From NCBI GenBank assembly GCA_023954045.1, contig JAMLIR010000002.1:1-64000 (forward strand): DNA of 64,000 nucleotides, read 5' to 3'. The notes under the pieces are model-generated. The model did not search any database. It was not told the DNA's origin and saw nothing but the letters and a program-made list of their open reading frames with translations. The position numbers were made by a program, and so were the translations under genes. Source of the stretch: Burkholderiaceae bacterium (GTDB lineage: Bacteria > Pseudomonadota > Gammaproteobacteria > Burkholderiales > Burkholderiaceae_E). Of this stretch, positions 50,741-60,646 are shown one piece after another. Every line of letters starts with the position of its first letter. Within the stretch, counting starts at the first letter, position 1.

Positions 50741-51564
50741 ACGCGCCGTTCCGCATCGGCCGCGGGGCCCACGCCCTCGAGTCCGCCGCCGCGTGGATGC
50801 TGGGGCTGCTGTGGATCCTGCCGCTCGCCTACGCGGTGTGGACCGCGTTCCACCCGTCCGAATACTCGACGCGCTTCGAGCTGGGCGCGCCGCTGACGCT
50901 GTCGAACTTCGCCGACGCCTGGCACGCGGCGCCGTTCGCGCGCTACTTCCTGAACACCTTCGCGCTGGTGACGATGATCCTCGCCGCGCAGATGGTGCTG
51001 GGCACGCTGGCGGCCTACGCGTTCGCGCGCTTCGAGTTCCGCGGCCGCGACCTGGTGTTCTTCCTGGTGCTGCTGCAATTGATGGTGATGCCCGACGTGC
51101 TGATCGTCGAGAACTACGCGACGATGAACGCGCTCGGGCTGCGCGACACGATCCTCGCGATCGGGCTGCCCTACTTCGCCTCGGCGTTCGGCATCTTCCT
51201 GCTGAGGCAGACCTTCAAGACGGTGCCGCGCGAGCTCGACGAGGCGGCGCGCGTCGAGGGCGCGGGTGCGCTGCAGGTGCTGCTGAAGGTCTACGTGCCG
51301 CTCGCGAAGCCGGTCTACCTCGCCTACGCGCTGGTGTCGGTCAGCCACCACTGGAACAACTTCCTCTGGCCGCTGATCATCACGAACTCGGTCGAGACGC
51401 GCCCGCTCACGGTCGGCCTGCAGGTGTTCTCGTCGACCGACCAGGGCGTCGACTGGTCGATCATCACCGCGGCGACGCTGATGACCTCGGCGCCGCTGCT
51501 GCTCGGCTTCCTGCTGTTCCAGCGCCAGTTCGTGCAGTCGTTCATGCGCGCCGGCATACGATGA
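50737..51564 (+). CDS. ABC importer permease (UgpE-like)
   Basis: 275 residues. Helix 1 is ESAAAWMLGLLWILPLAYAV and the EAA loop is LDEAARVEGAGALQVLLKVY VPLAKP. The C-terminus has HHWNNFLWPLIITNSVETRP. It pairs with the previous permease to form the channel. The gene is followed 13 bases on by the EEP-family hydrolase. Confidence 0.9.
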   Translation: MNAPFRIGRGAHALESAAAWMLGLLWILPLAYAVWTAFHPSEYSTRFELGAPLTLSNFADAWHAAPFARYFLNTFALVTMILAAQMVLGTLAAYAFARFEFRGRDLVFFLVLLQLMVMPDVLIVENYATMNALGLRDTILAIGLPYFASAFGIFLLRQTFKTVPRELDEAARVEGAGALQVLLKVYVPLAKPVYLAYALVSVSHHWNNFLWPLIITNSVETRPLTVGLQVFSSTDQGVDWSIITAATLMTSAPLLLGFLLFQRQFVQSFMRAGIR

Positions 51565-51577
51565 ACGGAATCCGCCG

Positions 51578-52426
51578 ATGAAGCTGATCACCTGGAACGT
51601 CCAGTGGTGCCGCGGCTGCGACGGGCGCGTCGATCCGGCGCGAATCGTCGCCCACGCGCGCGCGCTGGCCGACTTCGACGTGCTGTGCCTGCAGGAGGTG
51701 GCCGCGAACTTCCCCGGCCTCGACGGAAGCCGCGGCGAGAACCAGTTCGAGCTGCTCGCGCGGCTGCTGCCCGGCTACGCGGCGGTGCCGGCCGCCGCCG
51801 TCGACACGCTGGCGCCCGGAGGCGCGCGGCGCGCATTCGGCAACATGATCCTGAGCCGCCTGCCGGTCGAGCAGGCGCTGCGCATCCAGCTGCCGTGGCC
51901 GAGCGACCCGCGCGCGAAGAGCATGCCGCGCGTGCTGCTCGAGGCGACGGTCGAGACGCCGCTCGGCCCGATCCGCGTGATGACGACGCACCTCGAGTAC
52001 TACTCGGGGCTGCAGCGGATCGCGCAGGTCGAGGCGATCCGCGCGCGCCACGCCGAGGCCTGCGGGCACGCGAGGGTCGACCGCGAGCTCGACGACTCGG
52101 ACAGCCCGTTCCGCAGCACCCCGCAGACGCGTTCGGCGATCCTCACCGGCGACTTCAACTTCAGGCCCGACGATCCGCTGCACGGGCGCCTGCAGGCGCC
52201 GCTCGGCGAGGGATCGAGCCCGCTGGTCGACGCCTGGCAGGCGCTGCACCCGCACGAGGCCCACCCTCACACCAACGGCGTGCACGACCGCGAGCAATGG
52301 CCGGCGCCGTACACCTGCGACTTCGTCTTCGTCAGCGACGACCTCGCGCCGCGGCTGCGCGCGATCCGCGTCGACGCCGACACGCAAGCCTCCGACCACC
52401 AGCCGATGCTGGTCGAGCTCGGATGA
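51578..52426 (+). CDS. EEP-family (endonuclease/exonuclease/phosphatase) hydrolase
   Basis: 282 residues. Catalytic motifs of the EEP fold appear in order: LITWNVQWCRG (Asn), DVLCLQEVAANFPG (Glu), VMTTHLEYYSG (His), ILTGDFNFRPDDP (Asp, Asn) and ASDHQPMLVEL (terminal Asp-His). There is no signal peptide, so it acts in the cytoplasm. Its place in a ugp-like operon suggests it cleaves imported glycerophosphodiesters, a job normally done by UgpQ. It overlaps the HAD gene as ATGA. Substrate not shown. Confidence 0.85.
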   Translation: MKLITWNVQWCRGCDGRVDPARIVAHARALADFDVLCLQEVAANFPGLDGSRGENQFELLARLLPGYAAVPAAAVDTLAPGGARRAFGNMILSRLPVEQALRIQLPWPSDPRAKSMPRVLLEATVETPLGPIRVMTTHLEYYSGLQRIAQVEAIRARHAEACGHARVDRELDDSDSPFRSTPQTRSAILTGDFNFRPDDPLHGRLQAPLGEGSSPLVDAWQALHPHEAHPHTNGVHDREQWPAPYTCDFVFVSDDLAPRLRAIRVDADTQASDHQPMLVELG

Positions 52427-53253
52427 ACGGCCACCCGACCAAGCCGCAACCGCTCGCCGGGTTCCCGCGCGACGCGGCCGCCGCCGTGCACACGGTGCTC
52501 GCCGACATCGACGACACGCTGACGACCGACGGCCGCCTGACCGCCCGGGCCTACGGCGCGCTCGAGGCATTGCGCGACGCCGGGCTGCGCGTCGTGCCGG
52601 TCACCGGGCGCCCGGCCGGCTGGTGCGACCACATCGCGCGGATGTGGCCGGTCGACGCGGTGGTGGGCGAGAACGGCGCGTTCTGGATGTGGCACGACGC
52701 GCGCGCGGGCAGGCTGCGCGCGCGCCACCTGCTCGACGACGCGGCGCGCGCCGAGCTTGCCGGACGGCTCGACGCGGTGCGCGAGCGCATCCTGCGCGAG
52801 GTGCCGGGGTGCGCGCCGGCCTCGGACCAGTTCTGCCGGCTCTACGACCTGGCGATCGACTTCCGCGAGGACGTCGCGCCGCTGCCGCCCGGGGCCATCG
52901 ACCGGATCGTCGCGCTGATGCGCGAGGCCGGAATGAGCGCGAAGGTCAGCTCGATCCACGTCAACGGCTGGTTCGGCAGCTGGGACAAGCTGGCCACGAC
53001 GCGGCTGATGATGCGCGAGCGCTTCGGGATCGACCTCGACGCCGAACGCGCGCGCTGCGTGTTCGTCGGCGACTCGCCGAACGACGCGCCGATGTTCGCG
53101 CACTTCCCGAACGCGGTCGGCGTGGCCAACGTGCTCGACTTCCGCGACCGGCTCGACGCGCTGCCCGCGTGGATCACCCGGTCGCGCTGCGGCGCGGGCT
53201 TCGCCGAGGTGGCCCAGCTGCTGATCGACGCGCGCGGCGGCGCCGCCGCATAG
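52423..53253 (+). CDS. HAD-IIB family phosphatase
   Basis: 276 residues. Motif I is VLADIDDTLTTDG, an unusual DIDDT; motif II is the Thr in VVPVTGRPAGWCD; the Lys is in SWDKLATTRLMM; motif IV is CVFVGDSPNDAPMF with the two Asp residues. A C2 cap (type IIB) lies between about 95 and 195. Family members include sugar-phosphate phosphatases such as mannosyl-3-phosphoglycerate and trehalose-6-phosphate phosphatase. Last gene of the operon, ending 20 bases before hisC converges. Confidence 0.85.
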   Translation: MNGHPTKPQPLAGFPRDAAAAVHTVLADIDDTLTTDGRLTARAYGALEALRDAGLRVVPVTGRPAGWCDHIARMWPVDAVVGENGAFWMWHDARAGRLRARHLLDDAARAELAGRLDAVRERILREVPGCAPASDQFCRLYDLAIDFREDVAPLPPGAIDRIVALMREAGMSAKVSSIHVNGWFGSWDKLATTRLMMRERFGIDLDAERARCVFVGDSPNDAPMFAHFPNAVGVANVLDFRDRLDALPAWITRSRCGAGFAEVAQLLIDARGGAAA

Positions 53254-53273
53254 AGCGCGCGACGCGGGCGACG

Positions 53274-54353
53274 CTACGCCGGCCGTGCCGCGCCGACGAT
53301 CTCGCGCGCGGCCTCGACGAGCGCCGCGCACTGCTGCGGCGTGCCCACCGTGATGCGCAGCCACGCGTCGATCCGCGGCTTCGCGAAGTGCCGCACGACG
53401 ATGCCGCGCTCGCGCAGCGCGCGCGCCAGCGCCGCGCCCTGGTGCGCCGGGTGGCGCGCGAACACGAAGTTCGCCAGCGACGGCAGCACCTCGAAGCCGA
53501 GCGCCGCGAGCCCGGCACCCAGCGCCTCGCGGGCCGCGACGATCGCGTCGCGCGAGCGCGCGAACCACGCCTCGTCGCGCAGCGCCGCGACCGCGCCTGC
53601 CTGCGCCAGCCGGTCCAGCGGATACGAGTTGAAGCTGTCCTTCAGCCGCACCAGCGCCTCGACGAGCGGGGCCTGGCCCAGCGCGTAGCCGACGCGCAGG
53701 CCGGCCAGCGCGTGCGATTTCGACAGCGTGCGCACGACGAGCAGGTTCGGGTGCGAAGCGATCAGCGGCGCCGCGCTCTCGGCGCCGAACTCGACGTAGG
53801 CCTCGTCGATCACCACCGGCCAGTCGGCATTGGCCGCGGCGAGCCGCGCGACCTCGGCGCGCGGGATCGCGCGGCCGGTCGGCGCGTTCGGGTTCGGCAG
53901 GATCACCGGACCGCCACCGGCGTAGTCGTCGACGCGCAGCGCGAAGCCGTCGGCCAGCGGCACGGTTTCGCAGTCGATCCCGTAGAGCCGGCACCAGGTC
54001 GGATAGAAGCTGTAGGTCACGTCGGGGAAGCGCAGCGGCCGCGCGTGCGCGAGCAGCCCCTGGAACGCGAAGGCGAGCACCTCGTCGGAACCGTTGCCGA
54101 CGAACACCTGTTCGGGCGCGAGCCCCTCGCGCGCCGCGATCGCGGCGCACAGCGCGCCCGACAGCGGATCGGGGTACAGGCGCAGCGACTCGCCGGCCGC
54201 CGCGAGTTCGGTGCGGATCGCCTCGGCGACCGCGGGCGAAGGGGGATACGGGTTCTCGTTGGTGTTCAGCTTGACCAGGTTCGCGAGCTTCGGCTGCTCG
54301 CCGGGCACGTACGGGCTCAGGTTCGCGACGAGCGCGCTCCAGAATCGGGACAT
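53274..54353 (-). CDS. hisC: histidinol-phosphate aminotransferase
   Basis: 359 residues. Motifs are [60 protein letters not shown], and the PLP-Lys in [20 protein letters not shown]. It transaminates imidazole acetol phosphate to histidinol phosphate (and may act on aromatic amino acids). No other his gene is in the window, so this may be one of two copies in the genome. Confidence 0.9.
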   Translation of the reverse strand: MSRFWSALVANLSPYVPGEQPKLANLVKLNTNENPYPPSPAVAEAIRTELAAAGESLRLYPDPLSGALCAAIAAREGLAPEQVFVGNGSDEVLAFAFQGLLAHARPLRFPDVTYSFYPTWCRLYGIDCETVPLADGFALRVDDYAGGGPVILPNPNAPTGRAIPRAEVARLAAANADWPVVIDEAYVEFGAESAAPLIASHPNLLVVRTLSKSHALAGLRVGYALGQAPLVEALVRLKDSFNSYPLDRLAQAGAVAALRDEAWFARSRDAIVAAREALGAGLAALGFEVLPSLANFVFARHPAHQGAALARALRERGIVVRHFAKPRIDAWLRITVGTPQQCAALVEAAREIVGAARPA

Positions 54354-54364
54354 TGCGGGAAGTC

Positions 54365-55747
54365 CTAGTAATGCAGTTCGGCGACGACGACGCGATTCTC
54401 GCTCGCCGGCCAGCTGCGCACCGCGATCCGCTCGCCGTTGAACTCGGCGATGACGGTGCGCACCGGCCCACGCGGCAGCAGCAGCTTCGACTCCGAGACC
54501 GCAGCCGTGCCCAGCGGCACGCCCGGCGGCACCATTCCGTCCAGGCTCATCCGGTCGCGCCGCACGTCGAAGTAGCCGCGCGGACGCGTCATCAGGACGA
54601 CGCTGCCGGCGTTGCGATCGGCCTCGGACAGCCGCAGCGGGCGCATGTGGACGAGGTCGGTCGAGCGCGGAAACGCCGACCGGTAGACGTGCGTCGTGGC
54701 GAAGCCGGGCGCCGACAGCACGAACTCGTACGGCGCGTCGGAGCGCGCCACCATCGGGCCCCAGCGGCCGTCGGCGCCGGTCGTGTGCACGTGGACCGGC
54801 CCGCCGAGCCGCTCGCCGGTGCGCGGCGCGACCTCGTAGACCTCGACCGTGACGCCGGCCATCGGCAGGTTGGTGCCGGGCTGGCTGATGCGCCCGTCGA
54901 GCGTCGGCGCCGACTCGGGGACGATCGCCAGGCGCACCGGCGAGTGCCCGGTGACGAACTGCCAGATCTGCTCGAACGCGCGCGGGTGGAAGGCGACCTC
55001 GCGGTGGTCGAGCCCCGGCAGCACGACGTTCATCGCGCCCCTGAGCGCGGGGCCGTCGGGGCCGACGTGGGTGGCCATCCCCGGCTTGCCGATCCAGCGC
55101 CCGTCCGGCTGCGCGTACTTGTCGTTGTCGTCCGAGCGCAGCGTGAGCCAGCGCGGGCCCGGTGCAACCTCGAGCTCGCGCGGTCCCTGCGGCGCGTTGA
55201 GCGCGGTCAGGAACGGGCCGGCGCCGTTGAACTCGCTGCCCGGCCTGTAGTCGCCGGCCCAGATGCCGTGGTTCGGGGTGCCGGCGAGCACCGCGCGCCA
55301 GACGGTCTTCGCGCCGGCGCCGTTCTTCACGTAGTTGCGGATCGCATAGCCGCCACGCGAGCTGCCCACCAGCACGACCTCGGGCGCGCCGGTGCGGGCC
55401 AGCACGCGATCGACTTCGCCGGAGAGCTGCTGGAGCTGGTCGGCCGTCGACGAGCGGCCCGGCTGCGGCTTCGCGTCGTCGTCGCGCGCATACGGATACG
55501 GCATGTCGATCGCCACCAGCCGGTCGCGCGGCCAGCCGTTCGACTCGAAGCGCCAGATCGTCGTCTGCCAGAGCGCGGACGAGTCGCCGTTGCCGTGGAC
55601 GAAGATCACCGGCGGGTAGGGGTCGGTCATCAGCCCCAGTTGCGCGCAGGCGCCGAGCGCGGCGACGGCCAGCGTCGCCAGCCAGCGCAGCGGCCGCGCG
55701 AGCCCGCTCGCGGCGGCCAACGCGAACAGGCGTCGGTCATCGTCCAT
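54365..55747 (-). CDS. lipoprotein alpha/beta hydrolase (lipase-like)
   Basis: 460 residues. [11 protein letters not shown] provides a lipobox with Cys34. The hydrolase begins [20 protein letters not shown] (oxyanion His-Gly), the nucleophile elbow is [20 protein letters not shown] with the catalytic Ser, and [11 protein letters not shown] and HREV supply later His candidates. An extra 170-residue C-terminal part looks like a beta-rich domain ([20 protein letters not shown]). It could degrade lipids or polyhydroxyalkanoate in the envelope. Confidence 0.75.
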   Translation of the reverse strand: MDDDRRLFALAAASGLARPLRWLATLAVAALGACAQLGLMTDPYPPVIFVHGNGDSSALWQTTIWRFESNGWPRDRLVAIDMPYPYARDDDAKPQPGRSSTADQLQQLSGEVDRVLARTGAPEVVLVGSSRGGYAIRNYVKNGAGAKTVWRAVLAGTPNHGIWAGDYRPGSEFNGAGPFLTALNAPQGPRELEVAPGPRWLTLRSDDNDKYAQPDGRWIGKPGMATHVGPDGPALRGAMNVVLPGLDHREVAFHPRAFEQIWQFVTGHSPVRLAIVPESAPTLDGRISQPGTNLPMAGVTVEVYEVAPRTGERLGGPVHVHTTGADGRWGPMVARSDAPYEFVLSAPGFATTHVYRSAFPRSTDLVHMRPLRLSEADRNAGSVVLMTRPRGYFDVRRDRMSLDGMVPPGVPLGTAAVSESKLLLPRGPVRTVIAEFNGERIAVRSWPASENRVVVAELHY

Positions 55748-55811
55748 GCCGTTCCTCGTGGAGACCCCAGGTGGCGAGCGTAGCGCACATTCGGCCGCGT
55801 CGCGCGTCGCG

Positions 55812-55817
55812 TAGACT
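55812..55817 (+). promoter_or_regulatory. possible -10 (TAGACT) for the MFS gene
   Basis: TAGACTCG eight bases before GTG 55826. If used, the transcript would start in or at the coding region. Same element as near ubiK and the ComM-like gene. Confidence 0.4.
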
Positions 55818-55825
55818 CGGCAACG

Positions 55826-57034
55826 GTGGATCCCGTCACTCGTCCCCTCCTCGCGCTGGGCGCCACGCTGGCCGTGCAGATGCTGGGCAGCATGGTGCTC
55901 ACCATGCCGTCGGTGATCGCGCCGGCCGTCGCGCCGTCGCTCGGCCTCGGCGCCGAACGGGTCGGCCTGTTCGTCGGCCTCGCCTACCTGGCGGCGATGC
56001 TCTCGGGACTCGTCAGCGGCGGATGGGTCGCGCGCCTCGGTGCGGTCGCGGTCAGCCAGATGTCGATGGCCGCGTCAGCGCTCGGCGCGTTCGCCGCGAT
56101 CGCCGGCCATCCGCTTGCGCTGACGCTCGCCGCGTTGCTGATCGGCACCGGCTACGGGATGATCAACCCGGCCTCGACCAGCCTGCTCGGTCACCACGCG
56201 CCGTTGTCCAACCGCGGGCTGTTCTTCTCGATCAAGCAGACGGGCGTGCCGCTGGGCGTGGCGCTCGCCGGCGTGGCGATGCCCTGGGGCCTGCACGTCG
56301 CGGGCTGGCAGCCGTCGGTCGCCTGCGCGGGCGCCGCCTGCGCGCTGCTCGCGCTGCTGCTGTGGCCGTCGATCGCGCGGCTCGAGCCGCAGGTCGCGGC
56401 GCGTCCCGATGCGCGCCGCGACCCGGCCGCCACCGGGCGCGGCCCCGGCCTCAGGGCGGTGTGGCGCAACCGGCCGGTACTGCGGCTGAGCCTGATGTCG
56501 TTCGCGTTCGCGTTCACGCAACTGTGTTTCGTCACCTTCCTCGTCTCGTACCTGAACCTGGCGCTCGGGCGCTCGCTCGCGCTGGCGGCCGGCATCCTGG
56601 CCGGCGCGCAGGTCATCAGCACCGCCGCGCGGATCGGCTGGGGATACGTCGCCGACCGCTGGGTCGCCCCGTCGAGGCTGCTCGGCGGCCTCGGCCTCGC
56701 GATGGGCGCCTCGTGCGTCGGCCTGGCCGCGCTGCCGGCGTCGGCCGCCGACGCGCTGATCCTGCTGGCCGCGACCGTCTGCGCCGCGACGGCGATGGGA
56801 TGGAACGGCGTCTACTTCGCCGAGCTCGCGCGCCACGCCGAGCCGCGCGAGGTCGCGGCGCTCGCCGGCGCCTCGCAGTTCTTCACGTTCTGCGGCGGCA
56901 TGGTCGGCCCGGTGCTGTTCGCCGAGGTCGTCCGGCGCGGCGGCACCTATGCCGGCGCCTACCTGACGCTCGCGGCGCTGCCGACGGCGGCCGGCGTGAT
57001 GATGCTGCGGCAGGCGCGCCGCCAGCGCGCGTAG
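55826..57034 (+). CDS. MFS transporter (YbfB/YcaD-like)
   Basis: 402 residues from GTG 55826, with 12 helices. Helix 1 is LLALGATLAVQMLGSMVLTM and the loop GWVARLGAVAVSQM is only a weak match to motif A. The second half begins LRLSLMSFAFAFTQLCFVTF, and YVADRWVAPSRLLGGLGLAM resembles the mid-protein loop. Likely a small-molecule uptake or efflux pump; substrate unknown. It converges with the glutamine amidotransferase remnant, 22 bases apart. Confidence 0.8.
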   Translation: MDPVTRPLLALGATLAVQMLGSMVLTMPSVIAPAVAPSLGLGAERVGLFVGLAYLAAMLSGLVSGGWVARLGAVAVSQMSMAASALGAFAAIAGHPLALTLAALLIGTGYGMINPASTSLLGHHAPLSNRGLFFSIKQTGVPLGVALAGVAMPWGLHVAGWQPSVACAGAACALLALLLWPSIARLEPQVAARPDARRDPAATGRGPGLRAVWRNRPVLRLSLMSFAFAFTQLCFVTFLVSYLNLALGRSLALAAGILAGAQVISTAARIGWGYVADRWVAPSRLLGGLGLAMGASCVGLAALPASAADALILLAATVCAATAMGWNGVYFAELARHAEPREVAALAGASQFFTFCGGMVGPVLFAEVVRRGGTYAGAYLTLAALPTAAGVMMLRQARRQRA

Positions 57035-57056
57035 GCTGGAAGTCGACGGCGGCCGC

Positions 57057-57843
57057 TCAGCCCGCAAGGCGTCGACCGTCGCGGAAGACGACGACCTCGC
57101 CCGCCGGAAGCTCGGCCCACGTCTCGTCGAGCGTGAGCGGCTGGGTCGCCACCAGCGCCACCCGCTGCGTCGCGGCCCCCGAGGTCGTCAGCGACGCCCG
57201 CAGCGAATCGCTGCCGAGCGCCGCGTTCGTCGCGGGGCAGCTGCGCTCGACGAAGAACAGGCGCGTTCGAGCGGTGGACGAACAGGTGCTCGCCGTCCGA
57301 GAGCAGGAAATTGGCCGTGCCGTGCCGCGCGAACTCGCCGGCCCATTCGCGAACCACCGGCAGCTTCGCCGCGAGGTCCTGGACCGTCCCGGGCGCGAGC
57401 GCAGCGCGCAGCCGGTCGACCAGCGCGCAGAACGCCCGCTCGGAGTCGGTCTCGCCGAGCGGGAAATGCCAGTGCGGCGCGAAGCGCGGGTCGTCGAACA
57501 CGCCCGCCACGTCGCCGTTGTGCGCGAACACGTGGGTACGGCCGTAGAGCTCGCGCGCGAACGGATGGGTGTTCTGGTACGAGACGATCCGGCGCCCGGT
57601 CGCGAGCCGCAGGTGCGAGAGCACGATCGTGCTGCGGATCTCGTTGGACTCGACGAAGCGCATGCACGCGCTCGACGCGGCCGGCTCGGCCTCCTTGACG
57701 ATGCGGAAGTCGTGGCCCGCCGCGAACGCGAGCCCCCAGCCGTCGCGGTGCGGGCCGAGCCTGCCGCCGCGCTCGCCGAACACGCCCAGCGAGAACGTGA
57801 CGTTCGCGGGCTCGCTGCCGGACATCGCAAACAGTTCGCACAT
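57057..57843 (-). pseudogene. class II glutamine amidotransferase, frameshifted
   Basis: The N-terminal part MCELFAMSGSEPANVTFSLG, with catalytic Cys2, continues normally to HLFVHRSN (about residue 195), with HRDGWGLAFAAG and THVFAHNGDVAG intact. After bases near 57261-57266 the sequence in the same frame becomes Arg/Gly-rich. The proper continuation, LFFVERSCPATNAALGSDSL to AELPAGEVVVFRDGRRLAG, is in another frame. The total of 787 bases is one more than a multiple of three, so a single extra base (likely in GCGC) explains it. It may be a sequencing error or a real mutation of a YafJ-like enzyme. Confidence 0.8.
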
Positions 57844-57892
57844 GGACGAAGCTCCTGTTCGCCCACAGCGTAACCGACCGGGGCCCGATCCC

Positions 57893-59155
57893 TCAGTAGG
57901 TCTCGAGGTGCAGCCGCCCCTCGCGCTTCAGGCGCCCGGCGAGTTCCTCCCACTGGATGCCGGCCTGCGCGGCGACGTCGCGCAGCGCCTCGAGCACCCC
58001 CGCCTCCATGCTCTTCAGCCCGCAGACGTAGACGAACGTGTCGCCGTCCTTCAGCAGCGCGGCCAGGTCGGCCGCGCGTTCGCGCATCAGGTCCTGCACG
58101 TAGCGCTTGGGCGAATCGGGCGCGCGCGAGAACGCGAAGTTCAGGTCGATGAAGTCGCGCGGCAGGTTCATCAGCGGCCCGAAGTACGGCAGCTCCTTCT
58201 GCGTGCGCGCGCCGAAGAACAGCATCAGCCTGCCGCCCTCGAACTTGCCGCGCAGCCGCCGCCGGTACTCGGTCATCGCGCGCATCGGCGCGCTGCCGGT
58301 GCCGGTGCAGATCATCACGATGTTCGAGCGCGGGTGGTTCGGCATCAGGAACGACGCGCCGAACGGACCGATGACCTTGACCGTGTCGCCCTTCTTCAGG
58401 TCGCACAGGTAGTTCGAGCAGACGCCGCGCACCGGACGGCCGTCGTGGTCGACGGTGACCCGCTTCACGGTCAACGACAGGTTGTTGTAGCCGGGGCGCT
58501 CGCCGTTGCGCGGGCTGGCGATCGAGTACTGGCGCGCCACGTGCGGCTTGCCGCGATCGTCGACGCCCGGCGGCAGGATGCCGATCGACTGGCCCTCGAG
58601 CACCGGGAACGGCATCGAGCCGAAGTCGAGCACGATGTGGTGCGTGTCGCTCTCGGTGCCGGCGTCGGTGACCCGGTAGTTGCCGACCACCGTCGCGGTC
58701 GTCGGGTTCTTCGGGCCGTACAGGTTCGTGTACGCGTGCGCGGCCGACCACGGCGGAACGGTCGCGCCGAACGACGTGGCGGTGACCGCCGTCTCGAAGC
58801 CCTGCACGTCGGCCGCCGCGGCCGCGGCGGGGGCGGCCGCCGCCTCGACGACGGCCGTGGCCTCGGCCGCGACGCCCTCGGGCAGCGGCGCCTCGGCCGG
58901 CAGCTCGTCCCACTCGAACTGCGCCGCCAGCGGGTACGCCGCGCTCTTGAGCACCATCCGCCAGTTGTCGATCGCGCCGGTCGGGCACGGCGGCACGCAA
59001 GCCATGCACTGCTTGCAGATCGCCGGATCGACGACGTAGTTGCGCGAGTCGTGCGTGATCGCCTTGACCGGGCACGCCTCCTCGCAGGTGTTGCAGCGGA
59101 TGCAGATTTCCGGGTCGATCAGGTGCTGCTTGAGCACTTCCGGCGCGGCGCCCAC
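57893..59155 (-). CDS. boxA: benzoyl-CoA 2,3-epoxidase reductase subunit BoxA
   Basis: 420 residues from GTG 59155, behind GGAGAGG. Two [4Fe-4S] motifs are Cys18, 21, 24, 28 and Cys47, 50, 53, 57. A 40-residue Ala/Glu-rich linker follows (about 90-125). The C-terminal half is a ferredoxin-NADP-reductase-like module with FAD ([15 protein letters not shown]) and NADP parts ([33 protein letters not shown]). It passes electrons from NADPH to BoxB. It is 14 bases after boxB. Confidence 0.95.
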   Translation of the reverse strand: MGAAPEVLKQHLIDPEICIRCNTCEEACPVKAITHDSRNYVVDPAICKQCMACVPPCPTGAIDNWRMVLKSAAYPLAAQFEWDELPAEAPLPEGVAAEATAVVEAAAAPAAAAAADVQGFETAVTATSFGATVPPWSAAHAYTNLYGPKNPTTATVVGNYRVTDAGTESDTHHIVLDFGSMPFPVLEGQSIGILPPGVDDRGKPHVARQYSIASPRNGERPGYNNLSLTVKRVTVDHDGRPVRGVCSNYLCDLKKGDTVKVIGPFGASFLMPNHPRSNIVMICTGTGSAPMRAMTEYRRRLRGKFEGGRLMLFFGARTQKELPYFGPLMNLPRDFIDLNFAFSRAPDSPKRYVQDLMRERAADLAALLKDGDTFVYVCGLKSMEAGVLEALRDVAAQAGIQWEELAGRLKREGRLHLETY

Positions 59156-59169
59156 GGTGGCCTCTCCGT

Positions 59170-60597
59170 TCAGTTGAAGCGGACGTACTCGAAATCGACC
59201 GGCTGGCGATTGATGCCCATCGCCGGCGGCGCGATCCAGTTCGCGAACTTGCCCGGCTCGACCACGCGGCCCATCAGCGAGCCCACGTAGGCGCGGTCTT
59301 CGTCGCTGGGCAGCCACTCGTTCCTGCGCGCGTTCCACTCGGCCTCGGACACCACGTTGCCTTCGGGCGAGACCTTGACGCCCGCCAGCGTGCCGATCTG
59401 CCGGTGGAAGGCCTTGTGCGGCGTCTTGAGCCGGAACGGGATGCCGGCCTTCTCGATCACCTTGTTCCAGCGCTGCACGCCGGCGATCGAATCCTTGATG
59501 TAGTCGTCGCGCAGCACTTCGTTCAGCGCGTTGAGCATCGGCACTTCCTTCTCGACCAGCGCGCCGCCCGCGACGTCGAGCAGCTTGTAGGTCGCGCCCT
59601 TCAGCAGGTGGTCGTCGGTGCGCTTGCCCTCCTCGAAGCGGCCCTTCAGGCCCGAGCTGTAGAAGATGGCCGCGTTCGACGACTGGTCGGCGCCGAACAG
59701 GTCGATCGTGACGCTGAAGTGGAAGTTCAGGTAGCGCTGGATCGTCGGCAGGTCGATCACGCCGGCCGCGCGCAATTTGCCCGGGTCGTCGGTCTTCAGC
59801 TGGTTCATCGCGTCGCAGGTGCGCTGGATGATCCGCGAGATGCCCGACTCGCCGACGAACATGTGGTGCGCTTCCTCGGTCAGCATGAACTTCGTCGTGC
59901 GGGCCAGCGGGTCGAAACCCGACTCGGCCAGCGCGCACAGCTGGAACTTGCCGTCGCGGTCGGTGAAGTAGGTGAACATGAAGAACGACAGCCAGTCGGG
60001 CGTCTTCTCGTTGAAGGCCGCCAGGATGCGCGGGTGGTCCTGGTCGCCCGAGCGGCGCTCGAGCAGCGCCTCGGCTTCCTCGCGGCCGTCGCGGCCGAAG
60101 TAGCGATGCAGCAGGTAGACCATCGCCCACAGGTGGCGGCCTTCCTCGACGTTGACCTGGAACAGGTTGCGCATGTCGTACAGGCTGGGCGCTGTCAGGC
60201 CCAGGTGGCGCTGCTGCTCGACCGACGCCGGCTCGGTGTCGCCCTGCGTGACGATGATGCGGCGCAGGTTGGCGCGGTGCTCGCCGGGCACGTCCTGCCA
60301 GGCCGGCTCGCCGAGGTGGTCGCCGAAGTGGATCTTGCGGTCCTTCTCCGCTTGGTTCAGGAAGATTCCCCAGCGGTACTCGGGCATCTTCACGTAGCCG
60401 AACTGCGCCCAACCGGCCGGGTCGACGCTGACCGCGGTGCGCAGGTAGACGTCGTAGCCGGTCGAATTGTCCGGGCCCATGTCCTGCCACCAGTGCAGGT
60501 AGTTCGGCTGCCACTGCTCGAGCGCGCGCTGCAGCGTGCGGTCTTCGGACAGGTTGACGTTGTTGGGGATCTTTTCGCTGTAGTTGATGCTGCTCAT
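59170..60597 (-). CDS. boxB: benzoyl-CoA 2,3-epoxidase BoxB
   Basis: 475 residues from ATG 60597, preceded by AGGAG at seven bases. The ferritin-like diiron site shows likely ligands Glu122, Glu152, His155 ([11 protein letters not shown]), Asp213, Glu242 and His245 ([10 protein letters not shown]). It inserts one oxygen atom into benzoyl-CoA to give the 2,3-epoxide with electrons from BoxA. Length matches characterised enzymes. The [19 protein letters not shown] start is typical. Confidence 0.95.
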   Translation of the reverse strand: MSSINYSEKIPNNVNLSEDRTLQRALEQWQPNYLHWWQDMGPDNSTGYDVYLRTAVSVDPAGWAQFGYVKMPEYRWGIFLNQAEKDRKIHFGDHLGEPAWQDVPGEHRANLRRIIVTQGDTEPASVEQQRHLGLTAPSLYDMRNLFQVNVEEGRHLWAMVYLLHRYFGRDGREEAEALLERRSGDQDHPRILAAFNEKTPDWLSFFMFTYFTDRDGKFQLCALAESGFDPLARTTKFMLTEEAHHMFVGESGISRIIQRTCDAMNQLKTDDPGKLRAAGVIDLPTIQRYLNFHFSVTIDLFGADQSSNAAIFYSSGLKGRFEEGKRTDDHLLKGATYKLLDVAGGALVEKEVPMLNALNEVLRDDYIKDSIAGVQRWNKVIEKAGIPFRLKTPHKAFHRQIGTLAGVKVSPEGNVVSEAEWNARRNEWLPSDEDRAYVGSLMGRVVEPGKFANWIAPPAMGINRQPVDFEYVRFN

Positions 60598-60646
60598 GAG
60601 TTGGCTCCTGATGTCCATTAGAACGTCAGAACGTGCGAATACGTTC

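Noticed and set aside
57057-57843. Programmed ribosomal frameshift in the glutamine amidotransferase
   Set aside because: No slippery heptamer or stimulatory structure was seen, and the family does not use frameshifting; a plain indel is simpler.
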